This document shows, piece after piece, positions 16,133 to 25,053 of a DNA stretch of 64,000 nt. A program made the position numbers and the translations under genes. Position 1 is the first letter of the stretch; each line of letters begins with the position of its first letter. The notes under the pieces were generated by a model, which did no database searches, was not told the origin of the DNA, and saw nothing but the letters and a program-made list of their open reading frames with translations. This DNA is from Sporosarcina gallistercoris (lineage in GTDB: Bacteria > Bacillota > Bacilli > Bacillales_A > Planococcaceae), in contig NZ_JACSQY010000003.1 of the NCBI RefSeq assembly GCF_014836415.1, forward strand, positions 248,001-312,000, in the 5' to 3' direction.

Positions 16133-18490
16133 GTGGATTCACGCGTATTAAGAACGTTAGAGTTTGACAAAGTCCTTACACAAGCAGCACAGCAGTGTAC
16201 GTTCCCTGCTGGACGCGCTGAAATGGAGAAATTGAGACCGAATACCGACTTCGAAACGGTGAAACGTCTTTTAGAAGAAACAGACGAAGGACTTGCAATT
16301 TTACGTGTACGAGGCAATGTTCCAATGGGGGGCATCACAGACATCCGACCTCATGCGAGGCGCGCGCAAATCGGGGGTGTCCTAAGTGCCCAAGAATTGA
16401 TGGAAACCGCATCGACGATTCGCGCCAGCCGTATTTTCCGTCAATTCATCGAAGCTGTCGTTGCAGACGAGGAAGTGGAGATCCCCAATTTCTTGACCAT
16501 CAAAGATGCAATGCCGATCGTCACTGGGCTTGAACATGATATCAATAGTGCAGTCGATGAGAATGGACGAGTACTGGATAGTGCCTCCAGCGCATTACGT
16601 TCGGTCCGTCAGGGTTTACGCATTCAAGAAAGTCGAGTCCGGGAGAAATTGGAAAGCATCATTCGTGGGAAAAACGCGGCTAAAATGTTGTCCGACAGCA
16701 TCGTGACGATTCGGAATGACCGATTTGTCATCCCTGTAAAATCCGAGTACCGCAGTCATTATGGCGGTGTTATTCACGATTCGTCTTCGTCAGGACAAAC
16801 GGTATACATCGAACCTGATGCGGTCGTGCAAGCAAACAACGAAATCCGGACATTGAAATCCCGTGAGAAAGAAGAAATCGAAAAGATTCTTCGCGAGCTT
16901 TCAGCAATTGTACAAGAACACGCACATGAATTGTTCATCTTAGTCGACCAACTAGTGAAAGTCGACGTCATCTTAGCAAAAGCGAAATACGGTATGGTAA
17001 ATAAATGTACTAAACCGACAGTGAACCAAGATGGCTATATGCGGCTGTCAAAAGCGCGTCATCCCCTCTTACCCATCGACGAAGCTGTGGCCAATACGAT
17101 TGAATTCGGAAAAGAGATTACGACGATTGTCATTACAGGACCGAATACCGGGGGGAAAACCGTAACGTTGAAAACTGTAGGACTGTGCACCCTGATGGCT
17201 CAAGCTGGCTTGCCGATTCCAGTGTTGGATGGTTCCGAAATTGCAGTCTTCGGTTCCGTATTCGCTGATATTGGTGATGAGCAATCCATCGAACAGAGTC
17301 TCAGTACGTTTTCATCCCACATGGTCAACATCGTGGATATTCTGAAAAACTTCGATCACGACTCACTCATTATTTTCGATGAGCTCGGTTCAGGGACCGA
17401 TCCGCAAGAAGGGGCAGCGCTTGCCATCTCTATTTTGGATGAAGTTCACGGAACAGGTGCGCGCGTCATGGCGACCACACACTATCCGGAACTGAAAGCT
17501 TATAGTTATAACCGAAGCGGGGTCGCAAATGCGAGCGTAGAGTTCAATGTCGACACATTAAGTCCGACGTACCGCTTGTTAATTGGCGTTCCGGGTCGAA
17601 GTAATGCATTTGAAATTTCGAAACGTCTTGGTCTTGGAGACCATTTGATCGAGCGTGCCAAAACGTTCACTGGAACCGATCGAGGGGAAGTCGACTCCAT
17701 GATAGCTTCCTTGGAATCCAGCCGTGTCCAATCTGAAAAAGATGCGGAGCGCACGCATGATTTACTCCTGGAAACGGAAGCTTTGAAAAAAGAGCTTGCT
17801 GAAAAACTGGCTGAAAACGAAGAGATGCAAACCCGACTAACTGAAAAAGCGAAAGAAAAAGCTAAGAAGATTGTTGAAGAGGCAAGGCTCGAATCTGAAG
17901 CGATCATTTCAGATTTACGTGCGCTTCGCATGACGGCCGGTGCATCCGTGAAAGAACACGAACTTATTGAAGCACGAAAGCGACTTGAAAATGCTTCTCC
18001 CAAAGAAGCGAAAAAGAAAGCGCTGAAAGCAAAAGCAGCGCCACGTCCGTTGCAAGTGGGTGATGAAGTCAAAGTGTTGAGCTATGGTCAAAAAGGAACA
18101 CTCATTGACAAAGTCTCCGATACTGAATGGGTTGTTCAAATCGGTATTTTGAAAATGAAATTGGAAGAATCGGGTCTTGAATTTGTGAAGCCCGAAAAAG
18201 AAAAGAAACTCGTTGCCTCAACTGCTATTCGTGGCCGGGATCAGCACGTGAAACTTGAACTGGATCTCCGCGGAGAACGTTACGAGGATGCAATCCGCAG
18301 AACGGAGAAGTACTTGGACGATGCTCTCTTGTCAAACTATCATCAAGTTTCCATCATTCACGGAAAAGGGACAGGTGCACTTCGTCAAGGAATCCAGACG
18401 TATCTTAAAAAGCATTCCCGTGTAAAAAACTTCCGTTTCGGAGATGCAGGTGAAGGTGGACTTGGCGTCACAGTCGTTGAGTTGAAATAA
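16133..18490 (+). CDS. mutS2: Endonuclease MutS2
   Basis: The 785-residue product matches B. subtilis MutS2 in length. A MutS-like core lacks the mismatch-recognition domain. The Walker A motif is GPNTGGKTVTLKTVGL (residues about 331-346), Walker B lies in the LIIFDELGSGTDPQEGAAL segment, and a long coiled coil spans residues about 515-630. A C-terminal Smr nuclease domain has LDLRGERYEDA and IIHGKGTGALRQG. MutS2 acts on branched DNA and on collided ribosomes. The GTG start at 16133 follows AAGGAAG; the frame is open further upstream but without a binding site. polX stops 16 bases before the start. Confidence 0.95.
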   Translation: MDSRVLRTLEFDKVLTQAAQQCTFPAGRAEMEKLRPNTDFETVKRLLEETDEGLAILRVRGNVPMGGITDIRPHARRAQIGGVLSAQELMETASTIRASRIFRQFIEAVVADEEVEIPNFLTIKDAMPIVTGLEHDINSAVDENGRVLDSASSALRSVRQGLRIQESRVREKLESIIRGKNAAKMLSDSIVTIRNDRFVIPVKSEYRSHYGGVIHDSSSSGQTVYIEPDAVVQANNEIRTLKSREKEEIEKILRELSAIVQEHAHELFILVDQLVKVDVILAKAKYGMVNKCTKPTVNQDGYMRLSKARHPLLPIDEAVANTIEFGKEITTIVITGPNTGGKTVTLKTVGLCTLMAQAGLPIPVLDGSEIAVFGSVFADIGDEQSIEQSLSTFSSHMVNIVDILKNFDHDSLIIFDELGSGTDPQEGAALAISILDEVHGTGARVMATTHYPELKAYSYNRSGVANASVEFNVDTLSPTYRLLIGVPGRSNAFEISKRLGLGDHLIERAKTFTGTDRGEVDSMIASLESSRVQSEKDAERTHDLLLETEALKKELAEKLAENEEMQTRLTEKAKEKAKKIVEEARLESEAIISDLRALRMTAGASVKEHELIEARKRLENASPKEAKKKALKAKAAPRPLQVGDEVKVLSYGQKGTLIDKVSDTEWVVQIGILKMKLEESGLEFVKPEKEKKLVASTAIRGRDQHVKLELDLRGERYEDAIRRTEKYLDDALLSNYHQVSIIHGKGTGALRQGIQTYLKKHSRVKNFRFGDAGEGGLGVTVVELK

Positions 18491-18568
18491 TTTTTTTCGT
18501 GAAAAGTGAAACCTATTCGAGGCTCACCCGTACATGTTAGGATATCACCGTAAAGGGGCCTGCGAACT

Positions 18569-18982
18569 ATGTCAAACACTGAATTTTGGAGTCATCCGTT
18601 AGTAGAAACAGCCGGTTATTTCAGCACCGTAGTTCTCTGTCTCATCGTTTCAATGGTCGTTTTTGAAATTGTGACAAAATACCGGTGTTGGCATGAAATA
18701 AAAAAAGGGAATTTATCTGTCGCTTTTGCAACGGGTGGTAAAATATTCGGTGTAGCGAATATTTTTAGATATTCAATCGAACAGCACAACACGCTTCCAC
18801 AAATGATCGGTTGGGGATTGTTCGGGTTTACTTTGCTCATTTTTGCTTATGTGCTGTTTGAATTTTTGACGCCGATGTTCAATGTAGACGAAGAAATTGA
18901 AAAAGATAATCGTTCTGTAGGATTTATCTCCATGATCATTTCAGTCGGTCTGTCCTTTGTTATTGGTGCAAGCATTTCATAA
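18569..18982 (+). CDS. yshE: DUF350 membrane protein (YshE-like)
   Basis: The 137-residue integral membrane protein has four helices (about 15-37, 53-70, 76-98 and 112-135). The DUF350 pattern includes KKGNLSVAFATGGKIFGVANI and the repeated NRSVGFISMIISVGLSFVIG half. The function is unknown. AAAGGGGCC lies about 10 bases before the ATG. It follows mutS2 by 78 bases and precedes the fad operon, the same place as yshE in B. subtilis. A 30-codon ORF follows immediately. Confidence 0.82.
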   Translation: MSNTEFWSHPLVETAGYFSTVVLCLIVSMVVFEIVTKYRCWHEIKKGNLSVAFATGGKIFGVANIFRYSIEQHNTLPQMIGWGLFGFTLLIFAYVLFEFLTPMFNVDEEIEKDNRSVGFISMIISVGLSFVIGASIS

Positions 18983-19006
18983 GAGTACATTCGGTAGGAG
19001 ACGATT

Positions 19007-19099
19007 ATGCAAATGGAAAAGCTGTCAAAAATACTACTCGCCTTGTGCGTGCTATTTATCGCCATCGGTATTTGGTGGATGGTCAAACAAACCCCGTAA
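19007..19099 (+). CDS. Small single-span membrane protein, 30 residues
   Basis: An ORF of 30 codons starts ATG after TAGGAG with six-base spacing. It encodes a short basic N-terminus (MQMEKLSK), one hydrophobic helix (ILLALCVLFIAIGIWWM) and a short KQTP tail. It lies 24 bases after yshE on the same strand. The last five codons form the left arm of a perfect terminator, so stop codon and terminator overlap. I do not recognise the family; the good ribosome binding site, helix and terminator placement argue that it is expressed. Confidence 0.6.
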   Translation: MQMEKLSKILLALCVLFIAIGIWWMVKQTP

Positions 19100-19123
19100 C
19101 TATTATAGTTATGGGGTTTGTTT
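19085..19123 (+). terminator. Terminator of the mutS2-yshE unit
   Basis: AAACAAACCCCGTAACT pairs perfectly with AGTTATGGGGTTTGTTT around a five-base loop. Confidence 0.93.
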
Positions 19124-19135
19124 CCTTTCTTTACA

Positions 19136-19164
19136 TTGTAAACGCATTCATTATTCGCTATACT
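19136..19164 (+). promoter_or_regulatory. SigA promoter of the fadD operon
   Basis: TTGTAA (19136-19141), 17 bases, TATACT (19159-19164). The predicted start is near 19171, at the edge of the FadR site. Confidence 0.65.
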
Positions 19165-19170
19165 TAGTAA

Positions 19171-19188
19171 AGAATGAATATTCTATGA
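19171..19188 (+). promoter_or_regulatory. FadR operator at the fadD promoter
   Basis: The site AGAATGAATATTCTATGA matches 12 of the 16 fixed positions of the Bacillus FadR consensus TGAATGANTANTCATTCA. It lies at the predicted transcription start, so bound FadR would block initiation until released by long-chain acyl-CoA. Confidence 0.65.
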
Positions 19189-19215
19189 ATATACTAGTGA
19201 AAAGGAGGCTGTTCC

Positions 19216-20913
19216 ATGACAAACAAACCATGGCTTTCTCAGTACCCGCCTGAAATTCCTGCGGTTATTGACTATGTTCCCATTCCGCTTCAAGACTTTT
19301 TAACACGTTCTGCAGCAAAGTTCCCTAAAAAGAATGCAATCCACTTTTTGGGGAAGGATACGACGTTTGAAGAGTTTTACAAATCAGCACTTAAGTTTGC
19401 CAACTACTTGCGGAAACTTGGAATCGAAAAAGGGGACCGAGTAGCGATCATGCTGCCGAATTGTCCACAGAACGCCATTGCCTATTATGGAATTTTATAT
19501 GCAGGCGGTATAGTGGTTCAAACGAATCCACTTTACAAAGAGCGGGAAATCTCGTATCTCATGTCAGACTCAGGCGCAAAAGCAATTATTACGCTGGATC
19601 TACTATTTCCTAGAGTATCCTCGATTTTAAAAGAGACTCAGCTCGAAAATATTATCGTGACGAGCATTAAAGACTACTTACCTTTCCCGAAAAACGTCTT
19701 ATATCCTTTTGTCCAAAAGAAGGAGAATGGAATTGTAGTGAAAGTAGAACACCGTGGTATCCATCATCTCTATACGGAAATTATGAAGTCTGCCCGGCCG
19801 GAACCGATTCCACTTGAATTCGACTTTGAAAAAGATATTGCATTACTCCAATACACAGGCGGAACAACGGGTCCTCCGAAAGGTGTTATGCTCACGCATA
19901 AGAATCTGATTGCAAATGCGGAAATGTGTAAAGCATGGTTGTATAAATCCAAAGAGGGCGATGAAGTCGCAATGGGAATCCTGCCGTTCTTCCACGTCTA
20001 TGGTATGACGACGGTTCTGATCTTCTCGGTCATGTGCGGAAACAAGATGGTCCTGATTCCTAAATTCGATTTTAAAACGGCGTTAAAAGAAATCGATAAA
20101 CAAAAGCCGACGTTGTTCCCTGGAGCTCCTACAATCTATATCGGATTACTCAACCATCCGGACATTGAGAAGTATGATCTGTCATCCATTAAAGCCTGCT
20201 TGAGCGGTTCAGCTGCACTCCCAGTAGATGTTCAAGAGAAATTTGAAAAAGTGACAGGCGGTAAACTTGTCGAAGGGTATGGGTTAACGGAAACGTCTCC
20301 AGTCGCGATGGCGAACTTCGTGTGGGAAGGGCAGCGCAAGCGCGGATCGATTGGTGTTCCATGGCCGAACACAGATGCAGCTATTCTTCCACCCGACTCA
20401 GCAGAACCTATGAAGCCGGGAGAAATTGGTGAGATTGCGATTAAGGGCCCTCAAGTGATGACGGGGTATTGGAATAGGCCTGAAGAAACACAGGAAACCT
20501 TCCGCGAAGGCTGGTTTTTAACAGGCGATCTCGGATATATGGACGAAGAAGGGTTCTTCTATGTCGTCGATCGTAAGAAAGATATGATCATCGCGAGTGG
20601 TTTTAATATTTCTCCACGGGAAATCGAAGAGGTGCTGTACGAAAACGAAGCGATCCAAGAATGTGTCGTCGCCGGCGTTCCAGACCAATATCGCGGAGAA
20701 ACTGTGAAAGCGTATATTGTCTTAAAAGAAGGATATTCATTAACCGAAGAAGAATTAGATACGTATTGCAGAAAGAATATCGCTTCATTCAAAATACCTC
20801 GTATTTATGAGTTTAGAGATGAGCTCCCTAAGACGGCTGTCGGAAAGATTTTACGAAGAGCATTAGTGGATGAAGAGAGAAAGAAAGTGGAGCAACAACA
20901 ACTTACATCCTAA
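19216..20913 (+). CDS. fadD: Long-chain fatty acid-CoA ligase
   Basis: The 565-residue AMP-forming ligase (LcfA in B. subtilis) activates fatty acids to acyl-CoA for beta-oxidation. Motifs seen are the P-loop-like YTGGTTGPPKGVMLTHKN (residues about 213-230), EGYGLTETSPVA (motif II), the GWFLTGDLGYMDEEGFFYVVDRKKD hinge region and the catalytic lysine in PKTAVGKILRR. AAAAGGAGG precedes the ATG. It heads the order fadD-fadR-fadB-etfB-etfA and has its own promoter and FadR operator. Confidence 0.94.
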   Translation: MTNKPWLSQYPPEIPAVIDYVPIPLQDFLTRSAAKFPKKNAIHFLGKDTTFEEFYKSALKFANYLRKLGIEKGDRVAIMLPNCPQNAIAYYGILYAGGIVVQTNPLYKEREISYLMSDSGAKAIITLDLLFPRVSSILKETQLENIIVTSIKDYLPFPKNVLYPFVQKKENGIVVKVEHRGIHHLYTEIMKSARPEPIPLEFDFEKDIALLQYTGGTTGPPKGVMLTHKNLIANAEMCKAWLYKSKEGDEVAMGILPFFHVYGMTTVLIFSVMCGNKMVLIPKFDFKTALKEIDKQKPTLFPGAPTIYIGLLNHPDIEKYDLSSIKACLSGSAALPVDVQEKFEKVTGGKLVEGYGLTETSPVAMANFVWEGQRKRGSIGVPWPNTDAAILPPDSAEPMKPGEIGEIAIKGPQVMTGYWNRPEETQETFREGWFLTGDLGYMDEEGFFYVVDRKKDMIIASGFNISPREIEEVLYENEAIQECVVAGVPDQYRGETVKAYIVLKEGYSLTEEELDTYCRKNIASFKIPRIYEFRDELPKTAVGKILRRALVDEERKKVEQQQLTS

Positions 20914-20958
20914 CTAAAATGCTTGACTAATAACTGAAAAGATATTAATATGAAAATA

Positions 20959-20976
20959 TGAATGAACCATCATTCA
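20959..20976 (+). promoter_or_regulatory. FadR operator upstream of fadR
   Basis: TGAATGAACCATCATTCA has perfect palindromic 7-base arms and matches 14 of the 16 fixed consensus positions. It lies 30 bases before the fadR start, downstream of the fadD stop, and suggests autoregulation or an internal promoter. Confidence 0.75.
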
Positions 20977-21005
20977 TATTTTCTTTTTTATGGTGGTGAG
21001 AGAAG

Positions 21006-21587
21006 CTGAAGCGTGAAAAACCGAAATATAAAAAAATAGTGGACGCTGCTGTGTCAATTATCGCACAGAATGGCTACCACCAAGCACAAGTGTCAAAGAT
21101 TGCAAAAGAAGCAGGGGTTGCAGATGGTACGATTTACTTGTACTTCAAAAACAAAGAAGATATCCTCATCTCGGTATTCCAAGAGAAGATGGCGGTTTTT
21201 GCTGATTACGTAAAAGAAATTCTTGAAATGGATTTACCTGCTTCCGATAAGCTTTTTAAAATGATTGAAAACCATTTTAAAGTGCTGCACGACGATCGCA
21301 ACCTAGCTATCGTCACACAATTGGAACTGCGGCAATCCAGCAAAGAACTCCGTTTCCGTATCAACGAAGTGTTAAAGGAATACTTGACATTGTTGGATGC
21401 TTTGCTGCGCGAAGGAATCGAAAGCGGTGAATTCTCACCTGATCTCGACATCAGGCTTGCCAGACAAATGGTATTCGGTACAATCGACGAAACCACCACA
21501 TCCTGGGTCATGAACGACCAGAAATACGACCTGCTTGAACTAGCGCCAAGAGTACACAAACTACTACTCTCTGGTATGAAAGGGTAA
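21006..21587 (+). CDS. fadR: TetR family fatty acid degradation repressor FadR
   Basis: The TetR-type repressor senses long-chain acyl-CoA. The N-terminal HTH contains AAVSIIAQNGYHQAQVSKIAKEAGVADGTIYLYFKNKEDIL, near identical in pattern to B. subtilis FadR, and the C-terminal half holds the acyl-CoA pocket. The first ATG/GTG in frame (GTG, 21039) would remove part of helix 1. A stop lies in frame at 20997-20999. The only codon that restores the family's N-terminus (K-R-x-x-P-K-Y before the helix) is CTG at 21006, six bases after GGTGGTGA. A non-canonical CTG start giving 193 residues is therefore proposed. Confidence 0.88.
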   Translation: MKREKPKYKKIVDAAVSIIAQNGYHQAQVSKIAKEAGVADGTIYLYFKNKEDILISVFQEKMAVFADYVKEILEMDLPASDKLFKMIENHFKVLHDDRNLAIVTQLELRQSSKELRFRINEVLKEYLTLLDALLREGIESGEFSPDLDIRLARQMVFGTIDETTTSWVMNDQKYDLLELAPRVHKLLLSGMKG

Positions 21588-21637
21588 CTTGTTGTCATCT
21601 TTTATTCTAAATGTTATCACTATCGAAGAAAAGACTC

Positions 21638-21767
21638 GTTGATTGAAGCGGAAGGCGTCGACTCCGAACGGATGTAGATGGAAACAACCTAAGTTCGCGG
21701 CATCGTGCCGCAACGGTTGCATGACCTACATCCTGCAGGCTCGCGTACGCCTGAAGCGCAAATCAAC
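21638..21767. repeat. 130-bp palindromic intergenic repeat (GTTGATT...AATCAAC), copy 1
   Basis: The element is bounded by GTTGATT and AATCAAC and is an imperfect inverted repeat over its length: outer arms with GCGGAAGGCG / CGCCTGAAGCGC, middle arms GGATGTAG / CTACATCC, and an inner GCGGCA/TGCCGC hairpin. Ends of this kind (GTTGATT.GAAGCGGAAGGCG) are a common intergenic repeat type in Bacillaceae and Planococcaceae genomes. It occupies most of the 323-bp gap between fadR and fadB; nothing else is seen there. Confidence 0.82.
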
Positions 21768-21910
21768 ACTGTGGAGTCCTAATTTTTTAAACCGAATTGT
21801 CGCAACAAAGTGGAAAATCTTTATTTTTAAGAAACTAGTATGCTATCATTGAAGGCGCTTCCATTTTACAAATCATCATAGCAAACCGTACTGAAAAAGG
21901 ATGGGATGAC

Positions 21911-22684
21911 ATGGATTTTTTGAAAGTATCTATTGACCAGGGGGTCGCCGTCGCAACAATCAACCGCCCCCCTGCGAACGCGCTCTCAAGAGCGCTCATT
22001 CTAGAAGTTGGCGACTTACTGGAAGAACTGAAGGACCTCGATGAAGTACGAGTCATCGTCCTTCACGGAGAAGGGAAGTTCTTCTCGGCTGGAGCTGACA
22101 TTAAAGAATTCACAACCGTCACTTCAGGAGAGGAGTTCTCGAAACTATCAGCAGACGGTCAACGTATTTTCGAACAGGTGGAAACCTACCACAAACCGGT
22201 GATTGCAGCCATCCATGGCGCAGCATTAGGTGGAGGTCTGGAGCTTGCAATGGCTTGTCACATGCGTTTTGTAACGGAAAACGCGAAACTCGGTCTACCA
22301 GAGTTACAGCTTGGCCTGATTCCTGGCTTCGCTGGAACGCAAAGACTTCCGGGTTACGTAGGGAAAGCAAAAGCAGCGGAAATGCTGCTAACCAGTGAAC
22401 CGATAACAGGTCTCGAAGCTGTGAAATGGGGACTCGCGAATCGAATCTTTGCTGAAGATGTGTTGCTCTCGGAAACTCTGGCGATCGCGCACAAAATTGC
22501 AAAGAAAAGCCCTGTAGCTATGAAAGCTGCGTTGGCGATGCTTCAATTCACTAAGGACGATTCCTATCATAAGGGCGTCGAGGCAGAAGCAAATTCGTTT
22601 GGTGAAGTATTTGTTTCGGACGACGCCAAAGAAGGTATTCAAGCATTTATTGAAAAACGTGAACCTAAATTTAATGGACGATAA
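21911..22684 (+). CDS. fadB: Enoyl-CoA hydratase
   Basis: The 257-residue crotonase-fold protein hydrates trans-2-enoyl-CoA in beta-oxidation. The oxyanion-hole segments [10 protein letters not shown] (residues about 60-69) and [18 protein letters not shown] (about 100-117) are present, and the catalytic glutamates lie in [30 protein letters not shown] precedes the ATG. It belongs to the fadD-fadR-fadB-etfBA order of B. subtilis, although a 130-bp palindromic repeat separates it from fadR. Confidence 0.92.
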   Translation: MDFLKVSIDQGVAVATINRPPANALSRALILEVGDLLEELKDLDEVRVIVLHGEGKFFSAGADIKEFTTVTSGEEFSKLSADGQRIFEQVETYHKPVIAAIHGAALGGGLELAMACHMRFVTENAKLGLPELQLGLIPGFAGTQRLPGYVGKAKAAEMLLTSEPITGLEAVKWGLANRIFAEDVLLSETLAIAHKIAKKSPVAMKAALAMLQFTKDDSYHKGVEAEANSFGEVFVSDDAKEGIQAFIEKREPKFNGR

Positions 22685-22705
22685 TACGTCAAGGAGGTCT
22701 GCAGT

Positions 22706-23479
22706 ATGAACATTTATGCTTTAGTAAAACGTACATTTGACACAGAGGAAAAGATTGTTGTAAAAAATGGTGCCATTCAAGAAGATGGTGCGGAATTCAT
22801 CATCAACCCATACGACGAGTATGCTGTTGAAGAAGCGATTCAAGTCCGTGACGAACATGGCGGTGAAGTCACTGTCCTTTCAATCGGAGGAGAAGATGCA
22901 GAAAAGCAACTCCGTACAGCACTTGCAATGGGCGCTGACAAAGCGGTATTGATCAACACGGAAGATGATCTGGATGAGATGGACGAATTCTCAGCAGCTA
23001 AAATCATCTCTGAATACTTGAAAGATAAAGATGCAGACTTGATCATCGCTGGAAACGTGGCGATAGATGGTGGTTCTGGCCAAGTCGGACCGCGTGTCGC
23101 AGAACTTCTCGGCATTAACTACGTTACGACAATTACCGACTTGAAGATTGACGGAACGTCTGCAACACTTGTCCGCGACGTAGAAGGGGATTCCGAAACG
23201 ATCGAAACGGCATTACCGCTTCTCGTAACAGCTCAACAAGGACTGAACGAGCCACGTTACCCATCACTTCCAGGAATCATGAAGGCAAAAAAGAAGCCTC
23301 TTGAAGAATTGGAATTGGATGATCTGGACCTTGAAGAAGACGACGTCGAAGCAAAGACGAAGACAGTCGATATCTTCATGCCGCCTGAAAAGGCAGCGGG
23401 ACGTATTCTTGAAGGGGATATCTCCGATCAGGTAAGTGAATTGGTGAATCTATTGAACAAAGAAGCGAAAGTCATTTAA
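22706..23479 (+). CDS. etfB: Electron transfer flavoprotein beta subunit
   Basis: The 257-residue product has the ETF-beta opening (MNIYALVKRTFDTEEKI), the AMP-binding region and the RDVEGDSETIETALPLLVTAQQGLNEPRYPSLPGIMKAKKKP recognition loop through which ETF docks on acyl-CoA dehydrogenases. With EtfA it carries electrons from beta-oxidation to the respiratory chain. CAAGGAGGTCTGC gives a strong ribosome binding site. Spacing is 21 bases after fadB and 36 bases before etfA. Confidence 0.94.
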   Translation: MNIYALVKRTFDTEEKIVVKNGAIQEDGAEFIINPYDEYAVEEAIQVRDEHGGEVTVLSIGGEDAEKQLRTALAMGADKAVLINTEDDLDEMDEFSAAKIISEYLKDKDADLIIAGNVAIDGGSGQVGPRVAELLGINYVTTITDLKIDGTSATLVRDVEGDSETIETALPLLVTAQQGLNEPRYPSLPGIMKAKKKPLEELELDDLDLEEDDVEAKTKTVDIFMPPEKAAGRILEGDISDQVSELVNLLNKEAKVI

Positions 23480-23515
23480 TAACTGCAATCTAAACCGTTC
23501 TAGGAGGGACTCTAT

Positions 23516-24499
23516 ATGTCTAAAAATGTATTAGTACTTGGCGAAGCTCGTGAAGGCGAACTGCGTAACGTCTCATTTGAAACGATTGCCGCAGCAAAAA
23601 CCATTTCTGGAGGCGGAACTGTGACAGCAGTTCTCCTCGGAGACTCTGTTGGAAACCTGGCTCAAGAGATGGTTCAATACGGTGCAGATCGCGTCGTTAC
23701 CGTGGAACATCCACACTTGAAGCAATACACTTCAGATGGGTACAGCCAAGCATTCATGGCGGTCTATGAGCAAGAGAAGCCGGATGCAATTGTATTAGGT
23801 CATACTGCAATGGGGAAAGACCTTTCTCCGAAACTTGCTAGCAAACTGAGCTCAGGGCTTATTTCAGATGTAACCAAGATTGAAGGAGAAGGCGATGTAG
23901 CTGAATTCATCCGCCCGATCTATTCAGGGAAGGCATTTGAAAAAGTACAAAGTAAGGGTGGACTTCTATTCATCACCATCCGTCCGAATAACATCGAACC
24001 GCTCGCTAAAGAAGAAGGACGTTCAGGCGACGTTACATCGTTGACAGTGGATATTACAAATCTCCGTTCTGTTATCGCAAACGTTGTGCGTAAATCTACT
24101 GAAGGCGTAGACTTGTCTGAAGCGAAAGTGATCATCGCAGGCGGTCGCGGTGTGAAGAGTGAAGACGGGTTCAAACCGCTTGAAGAGCTTGCGCAATTAC
24201 TTGGCGGTGCTGTAGGTGCTTCACGCGGTGCGTGTGATGCAGACTACTGCGATTACTCCTTGCAAATCGGTCAAACAGGTAAAGTTGTAACACCTGATTT
24301 GTACATTGCAGTCGGAATCTCGGGTGCCATCCAGCACATGGCTGGAATGTCTAACTCAAAAGTGATCGTTGCCATCAACAAAGATCCTGAAGCGAACATC
24401 TTCAAAGTGGCGGACTACGGCATCGTAGGCGATCTATTTGAAGTCGTTCCAATGATGATTGAAGAAGTTAAGAAACTAAAAGGTTCACCTGCTGTTTAA
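23516..24499 (+). CDS. etfA: Electron transfer flavoprotein alpha subunit
   Basis: The 327-residue FAD-binding subunit has the C-terminal FAD signature [60 protein letters not shown] and [20 protein letters not shown], the usual ETF-alpha pattern. It is the partner of EtfB. TAGGAGGGA lies before the ATG. It is the last gene of the fad operon and is followed by a strong terminator. Confidence 0.95.
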   Translation: MSKNVLVLGEAREGELRNVSFETIAAAKTISGGGTVTAVLLGDSVGNLAQEMVQYGADRVVTVEHPHLKQYTSDGYSQAFMAVYEQEKPDAIVLGHTAMGKDLSPKLASKLSSGLISDVTKIEGEGDVAEFIRPIYSGKAFEKVQSKGGLLFITIRPNNIEPLAKEEGRSGDVTSLTVDITNLRSVIANVVRKSTEGVDLSEAKVIIAGGRGVKSEDGFKPLEELAQLLGGAVGASRGACDADYCDYSLQIGQTGKVVTPDLYIAVGISGAIQHMAGMSNSKVIVAINKDPEANIFKVADYGIVGDLFEVVPMMIEEVKKLKGSPAV

Positions 24500-24526
24500 T
24501 CAGTAGTCGACTATCAGGATGCCTTA

Positions 24527-24562
24527 AGAGAGCGGAAGTGGTTCCTTCACTTCCGCTCTTTA
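24527..24562 (+). terminator. Terminator of the fad operon
   Basis: GAGAGCGGAAGTG pairs with CACTTCCGCTCTTT around a seven-base loop, 28 bases after the etfA stop. Confidence 0.9.
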
Positions 24563-24674
24563 GTATTTGCAAGTGACGTGTCGTTTGGAAAGCACCAGGC
24601 AGATATTTCGCCTGTTCATCAGCTGCATGATATAATGACTTCATAGTTGTTACCTATAAAGGAGGACTTACCCA

Positions 24675-24989
24675 ATGGCTATTTTAAATGCAACAGATGC
24701 AGATTTCACAGAGAAAACTAATGATGGTGTAGTACTTGTTGATTTTTGGGCACCATGGTGCGGACCTTGTAAGATGATTGCTCCAGTTCTTGAAGAATTG
24801 GATGGCGAAATCGAAGGAAAAGCAAAAATCGTTAAAGTAAACGTGGACGATAACCAAGAGACAGCAAGCAAGTTCGGCATCATGTCAATCCCGACATTGC
24901 TCGTTATGAAAAACGGCGAGACAGTTGATAAAGTGGTTGGCTTCCGTCCGAAAGAAGAGCTCGCTAAATTGGTCGAGCAACACGCATAA
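24675..24989 (+). CDS. trxA: Thioredoxin
   Basis: The 104-residue disulfide reductase has the WAPWCGPCKM active site (residues about 28-37) and the cis-proline strand MSIPTLLVMKNG. It reduces cytoplasmic protein disulfides with TrxB. AAAGGAGG precedes the ATG, and a TATAAT -10 box lies at 24631-24636 without a clear -35 box. It has its own promoter region and terminator, and the order etfA-trxA-uvrC is as in B. subtilis. Confidence 0.97.
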   Translation: MAILNATDADFTEKTNDGVVLVDFWAPWCGPCKMIAPVLEELDGEIEGKAKIVKVNVDDNQETASKFGIMSIPTLLVMKNGETVDKVVGFRPKEELAKLVEQHA

Positions 24990-25001
24990 GTTTACTATTT
25001 C

Positions 25002-25038
25002 AAACCGGGTCCCTTTTCTAGAGGAACCCGGTTTTTTT
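25002..25038 (+). terminator. Terminator of trxA
   Basis: AAACCGGGTCCC pairs with GGAACCCGGTTT and is followed by a run of T. Confidence 0.92.
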
Positions 25039-25053
25039 GGCAGGTGATTCCAG

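Noticed and set aside
21206..21598. 130-residue minus-strand ORF over fadR
   Set aside because: Antisense shadow of a conserved TetR gene.
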